A stretch of DNA of 64,000 nt from Marixanthomonas sp. SCSIO 43207 (GCF_019904255.1 NZ_CP063203.1:930001-994000); one strand, 5' to 3'; numbered from the stretch's first letter, positions 52,183-61,689 are shown. Notes: generated from the letters alone by a model not told the origin. Translations and numbers: made by a program.

Positions 52183-54081
52183 ATGAGCGACGCGTTAAAA
52201 CACGAATGTGGAATAGCAATGGTACGATTGCTGAAACCGCTTGAATATTACAAAGAAAAATACGGTACAGCCTTTTATGGAGTAAATAAAATGTACCTAA
52301 TGATGGAAAAGCAACATAACAGAGGCCAAGATGGTGCTGGGTTTGCTAGCATTAAGCTAGACGTTGCTCCCGGAGAACGATACATAAGCAGAGTGCGATC
52401 CAACAAATCTCAACCCATACAAGATATTTTTGCACAAATCAATGGGCGCATTAACGAGACATTTGAAGCACACCCAGAATATAAAGATGATGTTGCTGCT
52501 CAAAAGAAAAACATCCCTTATATAGGCGAATTGTTTTTAGGTCACGTTCGGTATGGAACCTTTGGTATAAATAGCGTAGAAAATGTTCATCCATTTCTTC
52601 GTCAAAATAACTGGATGCACCGTAATTTAATTATTGCAGGTAATTTTAATATGACCAATACTACCGAGCAGTTTAACAACTTGATAAAGCTTGGTATGCA
52701 TCCTAAAGAAAAAGCAGACACTATTACCGTTATGGAAAAAATAGGTCATTTTCTTGATGAAGGAGTAAGAAAACTATACAAAAAAGCCAAAAAGGCAGGA
52801 ATGAACAAGCTGGAAGCGTCTCCATTTATTGTTCAAAACTTGAAAGTAGAAAAAATATTAAAAAAATCTGCTAGAGACTGGGACGGAGGCTATGCTATGG
52901 CAGGAATGCTAGGTCACGGAGATTCTTTTGTTTTAAGAGATCCCGCAGGAATAAGACCCGCATATTATTATCAAGATGATGAGGTGATTGTAGTAGCATC
53001 AGAACGACCAGCGATACAAACAGTTTTTAATGTGCCATTTGAATCTATTACTGAAATTGAACCCGGTCATGCCATTATTATCAAAAAGGACGGAAGCCTT
53101 TCAGAAAAACAAATTTTGAAACCCTTAGAGCGCAAATCTTGCTCTTTTGAACGTATTTATTTCTCTCGTGGAAGTGATGCCGAAATATATGAAGAGAGAA
53201 AAGAGCTAGGACGTTTAGTAATGCCAAAGGTTTTAAAAGAAATAAACCATGATACAGAAAACACAGTGTTTTCTTTTATTCCCAACACAGCTGAAACTTC
53301 TTTCTACGGAATGCTAGACGCGGCTCAAAACGAGCTGAATAAACAAAAAAATGAGGCAATTCTTGAAGAAGAAGGAAATTTAACCACAGAAAGGCTTCAG
53401 CAGATACAGCAACATAAAATTCGCACCGAAAAAATTGCGATTAAAGATGTAAAACTTCGCACATTTATTACAGAAGATAGTAGCCGTGATGACCTTGTAG
53501 CTCACGTCTATGATGTAACCTACGGTGTTGTAAAACCTACAGATAATCTCGTGATTATTGATGATAGTATAGTAAGAGGAACAACACTTAAAAAGAGTAT
53601 TTTAAAAATGCTTGATAGGCTTGAGCCTAAACAAATTGTTGTAGTTTCATCTGCTCCACAAATACGCTATCCAGATTGTTATGGTATTGATATGGCTCGG
53701 CTAGAAGACCTTGTAGCGTTTCAAGCTGCATTAGCGCTTCACAAAGAACGAGGAACTTATGATATTGTTGAAGAAATATACCATAAATGTAAAAAGCAGC
53801 TAGAGCTAGCAGATAAAGATGTAGTTAATCACGTTAAGGACTTATATGCTCCTTTTAGTGATCAAGAAATTTCAGATAAAATTGCTGAAATTATAAGTGA
53901 TGAAAACATTAATGCAGACGTAAAATTAATATTTCAATCTGTAGAAGATTTGCACAAAGCCTGTCCAAAAAACTTAGGAGATTGGTATTTTACAGGTAAC
54001 TATCCTACCGATGGTGGTAAGCGAGTTGTAAATAAAGCGTACGTTCACTTTTATGAAGGAAATCCAGAACGAGCTTATTAA
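52183..54081 (+). CDS. Amidophosphoribosyltransferase-like protein (long PurF paralog)
   Basis: The 632-residue protein has an N-terminal class II glutamine amidotransferase domain (E-C-G-I-A-M at 8-13, R-G-Q-D-G-A-G, G-H-V-R-Y-G-T-F-G) and a phosphoribosyltransferase domain with PRPP loop I-I-D-D-S-I-V-R-G-T-T. PurF of E. coli is about 505 residues, so this is about 125 longer, with insertions. The likely nucleophile is Cys9, so the first eight residues would have to be removed as a propeptide. It may be the purine enzyme or a specialised paralog. Confidence 0.85.
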   Translation: MSDALKHECGIAMVRLLKPLEYYKEKYGTAFYGVNKMYLMMEKQHNRGQDGAGFASIKLDVAPGERYISRVRSNKSQPIQDIFAQINGRINETFEAHPEYKDDVAAQKKNIPYIGELFLGHVRYGTFGINSVENVHPFLRQNNWMHRNLIIAGNFNMTNTTEQFNNLIKLGMHPKEKADTITVMEKIGHFLDEGVRKLYKKAKKAGMNKLEASPFIVQNLKVEKILKKSARDWDGGYAMAGMLGHGDSFVLRDPAGIRPAYYYQDDEVIVVASERPAIQTVFNVPFESITEIEPGHAIIIKKDGSLSEKQILKPLERKSCSFERIYFSRGSDAEIYEERKELGRLVMPKVLKEINHDTENTVFSFIPNTAETSFYGMLDAAQNELNKQKNEAILEEEGNLTTERLQQIQQHKIRTEKIAIKDVKLRTFITEDSSRDDLVAHVYDVTYGVVKPTDNLVIIDDSIVRGTTLKKSILKMLDRLEPKQIVVVSSAPQIRYPDCYGIDMARLEDLVAFQAALALHKERGTYDIVEEIYHKCKKQLELADKDVVNHVKDLYAPFSDQEISDKIAEIISDENINADVKLIFQSVEDLHKACPKNLGDWYFTGNYPTDGGKRVVNKAYVHFYEGNPERAY

Positions 54082-54176
54082 AAATTGAAATAACTAAAAT
54101 TCAAGCAGTTAATCGAATTTATAAAACAGTTTGTCCAAAAGTAGGAAAAGCCTTAAGGTTAAATTGAAGTTTATTA

Positions 54177-54184
54177 TATATTTG
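54177..54184 (+). promoter_or_regulatory. -7 box of candidate small RNA copy 1
   Basis: Exact TATATTTG, three bases before the first conserved base of the RNA unit. Copy 2 has the same box at the same spacing. Confidence 0.6.
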
Positions 54185-54187
54185 GTC

Positions 54188-54264
54188 TATACCATAGCAT
54201 AAGTAGGTTAAGTTTATGGTAAGATTTGGGGCAAAAAAAGGTGAACGCTAGTTCACCTTTTTTT
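54188..54264 (+). ncRNA. Candidate small RNA, copy 1
   Basis: A 77-base unit after the PurF-like gene. Hairpin I pairs TACCATA (54190-54196) with TATGGTA (54215-54221) around an 18-base loop. A linker containing GATTTGGGGC follows. Hairpin II is a perfect 14-pair stem (54233-54246 with 54251-54264), loop GCTA, ending in seven Ts, a typical intrinsic terminator. No start codon with a sensible frame is present. The unit recurs at 54826-54901 with three differences. Transcript ends and function are inferred; Flavo-1 RNA should be compared. Confidence 0.65.
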
Positions 54265-54286
54265 AATTATATCAACGTATTTAAGA

Positions 54287-54568
54287 TTAAATACGGAGCA
54301 TTCTGTGATAGGTACTATTACAGTTTGACCCAAATTTAACCAAGTAATCTTTAAAAATCATAAATAGATTTCTAGACTTTGATGGTTCAACCTCGGTTAA
54401 GGTGTATTCAATATCTTTTAATTTGGTATCTAAAGATTCAATATTATTAACTAAATACTTTTTCTTTCTTTTTTGAATTGATTTTTTACCTTTTCTTTTT
54501 CCACCAGAGATTTCCTGAACGGTATATTTTACCTTCAGAACATAATATTTATTTTCTTCATTCTTCAT
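54287..54568 (-). CDS. Lysine-rich 93-residue protein of unknown function
   Basis: The protein begins M-K-N-E-E-N-K-Y-Y-V-L-K-V-K-Y and has a very basic stretch G-G-K-R-K-G-K-K-S-I-Q-K-R-K-K-K-Y (about 22-38), then a helical or beta part and a Cys-His-containing end. The basic stretch suggests nucleic-acid contact. No family recognised. It lies between the two small-RNA copies on the opposite strand, with an exact -7 box of the same sequence upstream at 54592-54599. Translation is not certain. Confidence 0.6.
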   Translation of the reverse strand: MKNEENKYYVLKVKYTVQEISGGKRKGKKSIQKRKKKYLVNNIESLDTKLKDIEYTLTEVEPSKSRNLFMIFKDYLVKFGSNCNSTYHRMLRI

Positions 54569-54591
54569 AATACATCATTTTTACATAGCAC

Positions 54592-54599
54592 CAAATATA
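54592..54599 (-). promoter_or_regulatory. -7 box of the 93-residue gene
   Basis: Exact TATATTTG on the minus strand, 23 bases before the ATG. It is the same eight bases used by both small-RNA copies. Confidence 0.5.
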
Positions 54600-54814
54600 T
54601 GAAAAAATTAATTAGTTAACATTAAATTTACATTTAGATAACATTTAAGAAACACTAATAGACTATTAGTCAGTGTATTTCATTATTTATTGTCTATTTA
54701 ATAATTTATTCACAACTACATAGTGTTCTGAAAGAAATTACAGCAATAAAATTGCATTTTATCGAAAAATAAAGCCGTTAATCTAAAAGTTATAAGCTTA
54801 ACTGATTAAAATTC

Positions 54815-54822
54815 TATATTTG
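54815..54822 (+). promoter_or_regulatory. -7 box of candidate small RNA copy 2
   Basis: Exact TATATTTG, three bases before the conserved unit, as in copy 1. Sequence further upstream is not conserved between copies except for a TTAA about 13-14 bases before the box. Confidence 0.6.
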
Positions 54823-54825
54823 AAT

Positions 54826-54901
54826 TATACCATAGCATAAGTAGGTTAAGTTCATGGTAGATTTGGGGCAAAAAAAGGTGAACGCTAGTTCGCCTTTTTT
54901 T
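54826..54901 (+). ncRNA. Candidate small RNA, copy 2
   Basis: A 76-base unit matching copy 1 except for two substitutions and one deleted base. Hairpin I keeps six pairs (TACCAT 54828-54833 with ATGGTA 54854-54859). Hairpin II (54870-54883 with 54888-54901) keeps pairing because its one change gives a G-T pair, and ends in seven Ts. It lies convergent to the superoxide dismutase gene, 83 bases from its stop. Confidence 0.65.
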
Positions 54902-54929
54902 ATGTGTAAATGTGATGCGAATAGCCAAA

Positions 54930-54960
54930 AAAAAAGCCCTCATAAATTGAGAGCTTTTTT
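54930..54960 (-). terminator. Terminator of the superoxide dismutase gene
   Basis: A 12-base stem (54930-54941 with 54949-54960, one C-A mismatch) has nine As at its left, giving a T-run on the minus strand after sod. It also has Ts on the plus side. Confidence 0.8.
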
Positions 54961-54984
54961 CTAAAATTATTTTTTCAAAACAGA

Positions 54985-55593
54985 CTACTTATTCTGCTCA
55001 TATCTTTTTGATACTTCTTCCCAATCAATCACATTGAAGAATGCATTAACATAATCAGGTCGTCTGTTTTGGTAGTTTAAGTAATATGCGTGTTCCCAAA
55101 CATCAAGACCTAAAATTGGTGTTCCGCCGCAACCTACTTCAGGCATTAATGGATTGTCTTGATTTGGTGTAGAGCAAACTTCTACTTTTCCTCCTTCGTG
55201 TACACAAAGCCAAGCCCATCCAGATCCAAATTGACCTTTTGCTGCAGTTGAGAATTTTTCTTTAAAGTCTTCAAAACTTCCGTAAGCACTATTGATAGCA
55301 TCGGCTAATGCACCTGAGGGCTTTCCGCCACCATTTGGCGACATAATTTCCCAGAACAATTTGTGATTGTAGAATCCTCCACCGTTGTTACGCACGGCTT
55401 TGTTATCCATATCAAGGTTGGTCAATATGTTTTCAATTGTTTTCCCTTCTTGATCGGTACCTTCAATAGCGTTGTTTAATTTATCTGTATATCCTTTATG
55501 ATGTTTATCATGGTGAATCTCCATTGTTTTGGCATCAATATGTGGTTCTAAAGCATCAAATGCATACTGTAATTTCGGTAATTCGAAAGCCAT
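54985..55593 (-). CDS. Superoxide dismutase, Mn/Fe type
   Basis: It converts superoxide to oxygen and hydrogen peroxide. The 202-residue protein has metal ligands His27, His77, Asp164 and His168 (D-V-W-E-H-A-Y). The N-Q-D-N-P-L segment with Gln near residue 145 and the N-N-G-G-G before His77 favour the Mn form, although cambialistic enzymes exist. An exact -7 box TACCTTTG (minus strand 55642-55649) lies 48 bases upstream. Confidence 0.94.
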   Translation of the reverse strand: MAFELPKLQYAFDALEPHIDAKTMEIHHDKHHKGYTDKLNNAIEGTDQEGKTIENILTNLDMDNKAVRNNGGGFYNHKLFWEIMSPNGGGKPSGALADAINSAYGSFEDFKEKFSTAAKGQFGSGWAWLCVHEGGKVEVCSTPNQDNPLMPEVGCGGTPILGLDVWEHAYYLNYQNRRPDYVNAFFNVIDWEEVSKRYEQNK

Positions 55594-55641
55594 AATTATT
55601 TTGTTTTTAGTTAATTATATTTTTTTTGTTATGTTCAATCT

Positions 55642-55649
55642 CAAAGGTA
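55642..55649 (-). promoter_or_regulatory. -7 box of the superoxide dismutase gene
   Basis: Exact TACCTTTG on the minus strand. No convincing -33 element. Confidence 0.45.
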
Positions 55650-55764
55650 CGCAGAAGAAGGCTTAATTTATGTTATAAAATTTATAAGATTTTATAGCTC
55701 TATAGATTAAATTTATATTTTGTGCCTATCAAATAGGGTTTCATTACTTTTAACCAAAAATAGA

Positions 55765-58700
55765 TTGATTACCAACACACCATTCACTATTTACAATGCT
55801 TCTGCCGGAAGCGGGAAAACCTTTACCCTTGTAAAAGAGTATCTTCTACGTCTTTTACGTTCACAATCTGAAGGCAGTTATAAAAACTTACTTGCAATTA
55901 CCTTTACCAATAAAGCGGTAGCTGAAATGAAACAGCGCATCGTTTCAAACTTGGTTACATTTTCTAAAGAAGAATCTGTAGAAAAACCATCTGAAATGAT
56001 GAAGATGCTTTCTTCTGAAACTGGATTAACTCTAGATACACTTCAGAAAAAATCTAAAAGCATTCTTACTCATTTATTGCACCATTATTCAGCATTTAGT
56101 GTTGAAACCATTGATCGATTTAACCACCAACTGCTACGCACTTTTGCTAGAGACTTAAAACTGTCATCAAATTTTGAAGTGACCTTAGATACAGATCAAT
56201 TATTAACCGAAGCTGTTGATCGATTAATTAGTAAAGCTGGCGAAGATACAAAGACAACCAACATACTTCTAGAGTTTGCCCTCGAGAAAGCCGACGATGA
56301 TAAATCGTGGGATATTGCTCGTGATATCACCAAGGCTTCTTCCTTGCTATTTTCTGAAAATGAATCTAATCATGTTGGAAAACTTAAACAGCGATCACTG
56401 GATGATTTCCTTTCTTTTAGAAAAACACTCTATGTAATCTTAGAAAAAACAAAAAACGAATTAATTGCAGTTACCAATTCTCTTTTTGAAGTAGTAAGTA
56501 GTAATGGCCTTGATAGGTCTAGCTTTTCAAGAGGAAGTTTTTATGATCATTTCACGAAATTAGCTAATGGTGCTACAAGTATTAATTTTGAAACCAAATG
56601 GCAGGAAAGTGTTGTTAATGAAGAACCTTTATACACCAAATCGACTGATGATTCAGTGAAAGCTGTTATGGATGGGCTTTCTTCTATTTTTAAAAATTCG
56701 TTTGAAGTCAGTAAGGCTTTATATTACAAAAAAATATTGCTTGAAAATATTATAAAAAACCTCACTCCGCTTTCAGTTATAAATTTGGTGCAGCAGGAAA
56801 TTGAAACGATTAAAGAAGAGAAAAATATCTTACCTATTTCCGAATTTAATTCAATTATCAATAAAGAAATAAAAAATCAACCTGCTCCTTTTATTTATGA
56901 GCGTTTGGGTGAAAAATATCGGCACTATTTTATTGACGAATTTCAAGACACATCAAAATTGCAATGGGAAAATTTAATTCCGTTGATAGAGAATGCATTG
57001 TCCCAGCAATTGGAAAATCAAGAAACAGGCTCCTTGTTGTTAGTTGGTGATGCAAAACAGTCAATTTATCGATGGCGAGGTGGCTTACCAGAACAATTTA
57101 TGCATCTGTATGAAGGAAAAACGCCGTTTGCAGTTTCAGAACCCACGATTGAAACGTTAGATACCAATTATAGAAGTTGCGCAGAAATAATCAATTTTAA
57201 TAATTCATTCTTTACATTTTTATCCTCCTATTTCGGGAATGCTACCCATCAAAAAATGTACGAAATAGGAAATAAACAGAACCAAAACTCAAAAGAAGGC
57301 GGGTTTGTTCAAATTGAATTTATTGAAAAACAAACAGCTGCAGAAAAAGAAGAAACCTACGCACAGTTAATACTTCAGACAATTGAAGCCTTAAAACGTG
57401 ATGGGTATCAAGAACAAGATATTTGTGTATTAACACGCCGAAAAAAAGAAGGGATAGCTTTAGGCAATTATTTGATGGAAAACGGAGTCTCGATTATTTC
57501 ATCTGAAACATTATTGCTTCAATCTTCAGAGCTGGTGCAGGGATTGCTTCATTTATTAATGTATTGTTTGCATACAGATAATGAAGAAGCAAAAATTAGT
57601 GCGTTGAACTTTATTTATGAAAACAATACAATTTCTGAAGAAAAGCATACATTTTTCAGTTCTTTTTTACATCAAGATGCAATTCAATTTAAAGAAAATT
57701 TGGCCAAACACACTATACATTTTGATCCCTTGTATATACATAAAGTATCGCTATACGAGACCTTTGAGTATTGCATTAGTCAATTAAACCTACAAGAGAA
57801 AGCAGACGCCTATCTCTTTGGTTTTATGGATTTGGTATATGAGTTTGAGCAGCAACCACTTTCTTCAAAAACAGCATTTTTAGAGTACTGGGAAACCAAA
57901 AAGGAAAAAGCCTCAGTTGCAGCTGCCGAAACAATAGGCGCTGTTAGGCTAATGACCATTCATAAAGCAAAAGGATTAGAATTTCCGGTGGTACTTTATC
58001 CTTTCGCCGAAACAAATATTTATAATGAAAAGGACGCCAAAACTTGGTTTGCTGCGCCACAAAACACTTCTGGCTTTGATGAGGTGCGAATAAACTTTAA
58101 CAATGAGGTAGCAAATTTTGGTGAAGAAGGCGCCATTTTGCACGCAGAACGCAGAAAAACATTAGAACTTGATAACTTAAACTTGCTCTATGTTACTATG
58201 ACAAGAGCCGTTGAACAATTGTATATTTTTTCAGAAAAACCAACCACTGTAAAAGATTCGCCCAGCAATTTTGCTCAATTTTTTGTTGAATATTTAAAGA
58301 AACAACAACTATGGAGTGATGAAGAATCAAAATATCAATTTGGGAATACACTCAAAAAAGAACCCCAAAAGACAATCTTACAAGCCGTTACACCTAAATA
58401 TATAAATACTTCATTAACAACTACCAAATTAAAAATTGTTACCAAAGAAGCCTTGCTTTGGGACACCGAAAAAGAAGCAGCGATATTAAGCGGAAACCTC
58501 TTTCACGATACAATGGCAGAAATCTATTATGAAGATGATGCAAAAGCGGTATTAAGTACATTGAAAAAAAGAGCCATAGTATCGCAAGAAGATTTTGAAA
58601 ATTTAAAACAAGCGATACAATCTTTAATAAATAATGAAGACTTAAAACATCTATTTCAGCACTCTGAAAGGGTAGAAAACGAACGTGACTTAATTACTTC

Positions 58701-58908
58701 TGAAGGAACTATATTGCGGCCCGATCGTTTAAATTTTCATCCCGACGGAAGTGTGACCGTCATAGACTATAAAACAGGAGGGCAATCTGAAAAACACGTA
58801 TCGCAAATACAAAGATATGCTTCTGCACTTTCAGAAATGAACTTTAAAATTGCCGAAAAAATATTGGTTTACACTTCAGAAAAAGGAATACTTATAAATA
58901 AAACTTAA
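55765..58908 (+). CDS. AddA-like UvrD/Rep helicase with C-terminal nuclease domain
   Basis: The 1047-residue protein unwinds and cuts DNA ends for recombination. Helicase motifs in order are A-S-A-G-S-G-K-T (Walker A, 12-19), I-D-E-F-Q-D-T, G-D-A-K-Q-S-I-Y-R-W-R, N-Y-R-S-C, M-T-I-H-K-A-K-G-L-E-F-P and V-T-M-T-R-A. A PD-(D/E)XK nuclease closes it (G-N-L-F-H-D, then V-I-D-Y-K-T-G). No ATG is in frame near the N-terminus, so TTG 55765 is chosen. Its likely partner AddB-like gene begins at 61732. Confidence 0.85.
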   Translation: MITNTPFTIYNASAGSGKTFTLVKEYLLRLLRSQSEGSYKNLLAITFTNKAVAEMKQRIVSNLVTFSKEESVEKPSEMMKMLSSETGLTLDTLQKKSKSILTHLLHHYSAFSVETIDRFNHQLLRTFARDLKLSSNFEVTLDTDQLLTEAVDRLISKAGEDTKTTNILLEFALEKADDDKSWDIARDITKASSLLFSENESNHVGKLKQRSLDDFLSFRKTLYVILEKTKNELIAVTNSLFEVVSSNGLDRSSFSRGSFYDHFTKLANGATSINFETKWQESVVNEEPLYTKSTDDSVKAVMDGLSSIFKNSFEVSKALYYKKILLENIIKNLTPLSVINLVQQEIETIKEEKNILPISEFNSIINKEIKNQPAPFIYERLGEKYRHYFIDEFQDTSKLQWENLIPLIENALSQQLENQETGSLLLVGDAKQSIYRWRGGLPEQFMHLYEGKTPFAVSEPTIETLDTNYRSCAEIINFNNSFFTFLSSYFGNATHQKMYEIGNKQNQNSKEGGFVQIEFIEKQTAAEKEETYAQLILQTIEALKRDGYQEQDICVLTRRKKEGIALGNYLMENGVSIISSETLLLQSSELVQGLLHLLMYCLHTDNEEAKISALNFIYENNTISEEKHTFFSSFLHQDAIQFKENLAKHTIHFDPLYIHKVSLYETFEYCISQLNLQEKADAYLFGFMDLVYEFEQQPLSSKTAFLEYWETKKEKASVAAAETIGAVRLMTIHKAKGLEFPVVLYPFAETNIYNEKDAKTWFAAPQNTSGFDEVRINFNNEVANFGEEGAILHAERRKTLELDNLNLLYVTMTRAVEQLYIFSEKPTTVKDSPSNFAQFFVEYLKKQQLWSDEESKYQFGNTLKKEPQKTILQAVTPKYINTSLTTTKLKIVTKEALLWDTEKEAAILSGNLFHDTMAEIYYEDDAKAVLSTLKKRAIVSQEDFENLKQAIQSLINNEDLKHLFQHSERVENERDLITSEGTILRPDRLNFHPDGSVTVIDYKTGGQSEKHVSQIQRYASALSEMNFKIAEKILVYTSEKGILINKT

Positions 58909-58913
58909 CTTTG
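58906..58913 (+). promoter_or_regulatory. Possible -7 box of kbl
   Basis: Exact TAACTTTG overlapping the AddA-like stop codon, 22 bases before the kbl ATG. Confidence 0.4.
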
Positions 58914-58935
58914 TTTCAGAAATAAAATAAACGAT

Positions 58936-60138
58936 ATGTACGGAAAAATTAAAGAACACCTGCAAGAGGAGCTTCAGGAAATAAAAAACGAAGGATTATT
59001 TAAAAAAGAGCGCATTATAACCACGCCTCAAGACGCTGCAATTAAAATATCAACGGGGCAAGAAGTTATTAATTTTTGTGCCAATAATTATTTGGGTCTT
59101 TCATCACATCCGGAGGTTATTCAAGCAGCCAAAGACGCTATGGATACTCATGGCTTTGGGATGTCGTCAGTTCGATTTATATGTGGTACACAAGATATTC
59201 ACAAAGAATTAGAACAAAAAATAGCAGATTTTTACCAAACTGAAGATACAATACTGTATGCTGCTTGCTTTGATGCCAATGGTGGTGTTTTTGAACCTTT
59301 ATTGACAAAAGAAGATGCAATAATTTCAGATTCATTAAATCACGCATCTATTATTGATGGAGTTAGGTTGTGTAAAGCTGCTAGGTACCGATATGAAAAC
59401 AATAATATGGAAGATCTGGAAAAGCAATTAATTGCTGCTAATGAAAATGGAGCACGATTCAAGATTATTGTTACAGACGGAGTGTTTTCTATGGATGGTT
59501 TAGTGGCTCCGTTAGATAAAATTTGCGATTTGGCAGATAAACACGACGCCTTGGTTATGATTGATGAATGTCACGCTACAGGTTTTATAGGAAAAACCGG
59601 TAGAGGGACTCTAGAAGAAAAAGGAGTAATGGACCGTGTAGATATTATAACCGGTACGCTAGGTAAAGCTTTAGGTGGTGCTATGGGGGGTTACACAACC
59701 GGTAAAAAAGAAATTATAGAAATGCTTCGTCAGCGATCACGTCCTTATTTGTTTTCAAACTCATTGGCTCCTGCTATTGTGGGTGCATCTATTAAGGTTT
59801 TTGATATGCTGGCAACAGATACCAGATTAAGAGACAAGCTAGAAAAGAATACTGCATACTTTAAAAATGGAATAAAAAAAGCAGGTTTTGATATTATTGA
59901 TGGTGATTCGGCTATTGTTCCGGTAATGTTATATGATGCAAAGTTATCTCAAGATATGGCAGATATGCTATTAGAGGAAGGAATCTATGTTATTGGTTTT
60001 TTCTTCCCTGTTGTGCCAAAAGGCAAAGCAAGAATAAGGGTTCAACTATCTGCTGCACACACAGTTAATCAATTAGATCAGGCAATTGCAGCTTTTATTA
60101 AAGTGGGTAAAAAACTTAATATTATTGAAACTGAATAA
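58936..60138 (+). CDS. kbl: Glycine C-acetyltransferase (2-amino-3-ketobutyrate CoA ligase)
   Basis: Kbl splits 2-amino-3-ketobutyrate with CoA into glycine and acetyl-CoA in threonine breakdown. The 400-residue PLP enzyme has [31 protein letters not shown], and the PLP lysine in G-T-L-G-K-A-L-G-G. Related 8-amino-7-oxononanoate synthases share the fold, but these motifs fit Kbl best. The partner threonine dehydrogenase is not in this window. Confidence 0.94.
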   Translation: MYGKIKEHLQEELQEIKNEGLFKKERIITTPQDAAIKISTGQEVINFCANNYLGLSSHPEVIQAAKDAMDTHGFGMSSVRFICGTQDIHKELEQKIADFYQTEDTILYAACFDANGGVFEPLLTKEDAIISDSLNHASIIDGVRLCKAARYRYENNNMEDLEKQLIAANENGARFKIIVTDGVFSMDGLVAPLDKICDLADKHDALVMIDECHATGFIGKTGRGTLEEKGVMDRVDIITGTLGKALGGAMGGYTTGKKEIIEMLRQRSRPYLFSNSLAPAIVGASIKVFDMLATDTRLRDKLEKNTAYFKNGIKKAGFDIIDGDSAIVPVMLYDAKLSQDMADMLLEEGIYVIGFFFPVVPKGKARIRVQLSAAHTVNQLDQAIAAFIKVGKKLNIIETE

Positions 60139-60192
60139 ATTAATTTTGAGCACCAAAGACGTTGTAATTGGGAAAATTTTAATAGATTTGAC

Positions 60193-60223
60193 TTTGTTTA
60201 TAAGTTTTAACAACTTACTTTTG
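60193..60223 (+). promoter_or_regulatory. Consensus promoter of ompA
   Basis: TTTG (60193-60196) and TACTTTTG (60216-60223) are separated by exactly 19 bases, the ideal spacing for the Bacteroidota primary promoter. The ATG lies 34 bases after the -7 box. Confidence 0.75.
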
Positions 60224-60257
60224 CTCTAATTAACACTTAAAAATTAAACAATCGAAT

Positions 60258-61658
60258 ATGAAACATCTTAACAGTTTATTAGTTGCTGCCGTGCTATTTT
60301 TAGGTATTGGCGTAGCGAACGCACAAGACGAAAACAACCCTTGGGCTTTTGAGATTGGTGTCAATGCTGTTGACGTCTATCCAGTAGGTCTTGAGGATGG
60401 CCAATCTGTAGCTTCCCCAATGAGAGGTGAGCTTTTTGACGAATATTTTAATGTAGAAGATCACTGGAGTATTTTACCTTCAGTATCAAAAATTGCTGTA
60501 AGCCGATACATTGGTAGCGGATTTACTTTCTCAGCAGTTGGTACTATTAACAAAATTGATAAAGTTGGTGATGTACGCGTAGATGACTTAAGTTACTACG
60601 GTGCTGATGGTGAAATTAGATATAGCTTTAGAGACCTAATCAACGGACCTGGTGGATGGTTTGATCCATCTCTTGGTGTTGGTGGTGGTTACACTTGGGT
60701 TGATGATATCGGGTTTGGTACTGCTAACGGTTTAGCAAGTGTTAGAATCTGGTTAGCTGAAAATTTAGCATTAAACCTACAGTCTACTTATAAGCACGCA
60801 TTTGAAGATAATTACGGAGTAAAACACTTCCAGCACTCTGCAGGTGTTGTGTTTAAATTTGGTGGTAAAGACACTGACGGTGACGGAATCTACGATCAAG
60901 AAGACGAATGTCCAGAGACTCCTGGTCTTCCAGAATTCAACGGATGTCCTGACACTGACGGTGACGGTATCGAAGACAGAAATGACGCTTGTCCAGAAAC
61001 TGCTGGTTTAGCTGAATTCAACGGTTGTCCTGATACTGACGGTGATGGTATCGCTGATCCACAAGATAACTGTCCTACAGTTGCTGGTCTTCCAGAATTA
61101 AATGGATGTCCTGATGCTGACGGTGATGGAATAACTGATGCAGATGATGAGTGTCCTAACGAAGCTGGTCCTGCTGCTAACAACGGTTGTCCTTACGAAG
61201 ATAGAGATGGTGACGGAGTATTAGACAAAGACGATCAATGTCCAGACGTTGCCGGAACTGTTGCTAATAACGGTTGTCCAGAAGTAACTGTTGAGGTTAT
61301 TAAAGAAATCAACGAGTACTCTAAAACAATCTTATTTGACTACGACAAAGCTTCAATCCGTCAAGAATCTTACGGTGCACTACAGAGTATTGCAGATATT
61401 ATGAAAGAATATCCAAACACTGTATTCCACATTGAAGGTCACACAGATAGTAGAGGTAGTGATTCATACAACATGAAGTTATCTAAAGAAAGAGCAGCTT
61501 CAGTTATGAACTACTTAACAACAATTGGTATGCCAGCTAACAGATTAACTTCTGAAGGTTATGGAGAAGAAAGACCAGTTGCTACTAACAACACTGCTGC
61601 TGGAAGACAGCAAAACAGACGTGTTGAGATCTCTCTTAACAAAAACAGAGACAAATAA
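60258..61658 (+). CDS. OmpA family outer-membrane protein with thrombospondin type 3 repeats
   Basis: The 466-residue protein has a signal peptide (1-22, ending A-N-A-Q), an N-terminal beta-barrel (about 25-205), five calcium-binding D-x-D-G-D-G repeats (about 210-335, with C-P-E-T-P-G and F-N-G-C-P), and a C-terminal OmpA peptidoglycan-binding domain (about 350-460: I-E-G-H-T-D-S-R-G, then L-S-K-E-R-A and N-R-R-V-E-I). It anchors the outer membrane to the cell wall. The strong promoter suggests high expression. Confidence 0.96.
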   Translation: MKHLNSLLVAAVLFLGIGVANAQDENNPWAFEIGVNAVDVYPVGLEDGQSVASPMRGELFDEYFNVEDHWSILPSVSKIAVSRYIGSGFTFSAVGTINKIDKVGDVRVDDLSYYGADGEIRYSFRDLINGPGGWFDPSLGVGGGYTWVDDIGFGTANGLASVRIWLAENLALNLQSTYKHAFEDNYGVKHFQHSAGVVFKFGGKDTDGDGIYDQEDECPETPGLPEFNGCPDTDGDGIEDRNDACPETAGLAEFNGCPDTDGDGIADPQDNCPTVAGLPELNGCPDADGDGITDADDECPNEAGPAANNGCPYEDRDGDGVLDKDDQCPDVAGTVANNGCPEVTVEVIKEINEYSKTILFDYDKASIRQESYGALQSIADIMKEYPNTVFHIEGHTDSRGSDSYNMKLSKERAASVMNYLTTIGMPANRLTSEGYGEERPVATNNTAAGRQQNRRVEISLNKNRDK

Positions 61659-61689
61659 TAATGAAATAAATTTCATTAAATAAATAACA

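Larger units (their letters stand above)
54569..54825. other. AT-rich spacer between the 93-residue gene and small RNA copy 2
   Basis: About 257 bases. It holds the -7 box of the 93-residue gene (54592-54599), a GTTAAC palindrome (54615-54620) and the -7 box of small RNA copy 2. I see no further gene in it. The longer gene-free stretch continues through copy 2 to 54984. Confidence 0.6.

Noticed and set aside
54188-54901. The two 77-nt units as an insertion-element pair or miniature transposon
   Set aside because: There are no terminal inverted repeats shared across the pair, no target-site duplication and no transposase; each unit has promoter and terminator features instead.
60896-61183. 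95-codon minus-strand frame in ompA
   Set aside because: It is produced by the repeated D-x-D-G-D-G codons of the calcium-binding repeats and is itself only a Ser/Gly/Pro repeat.
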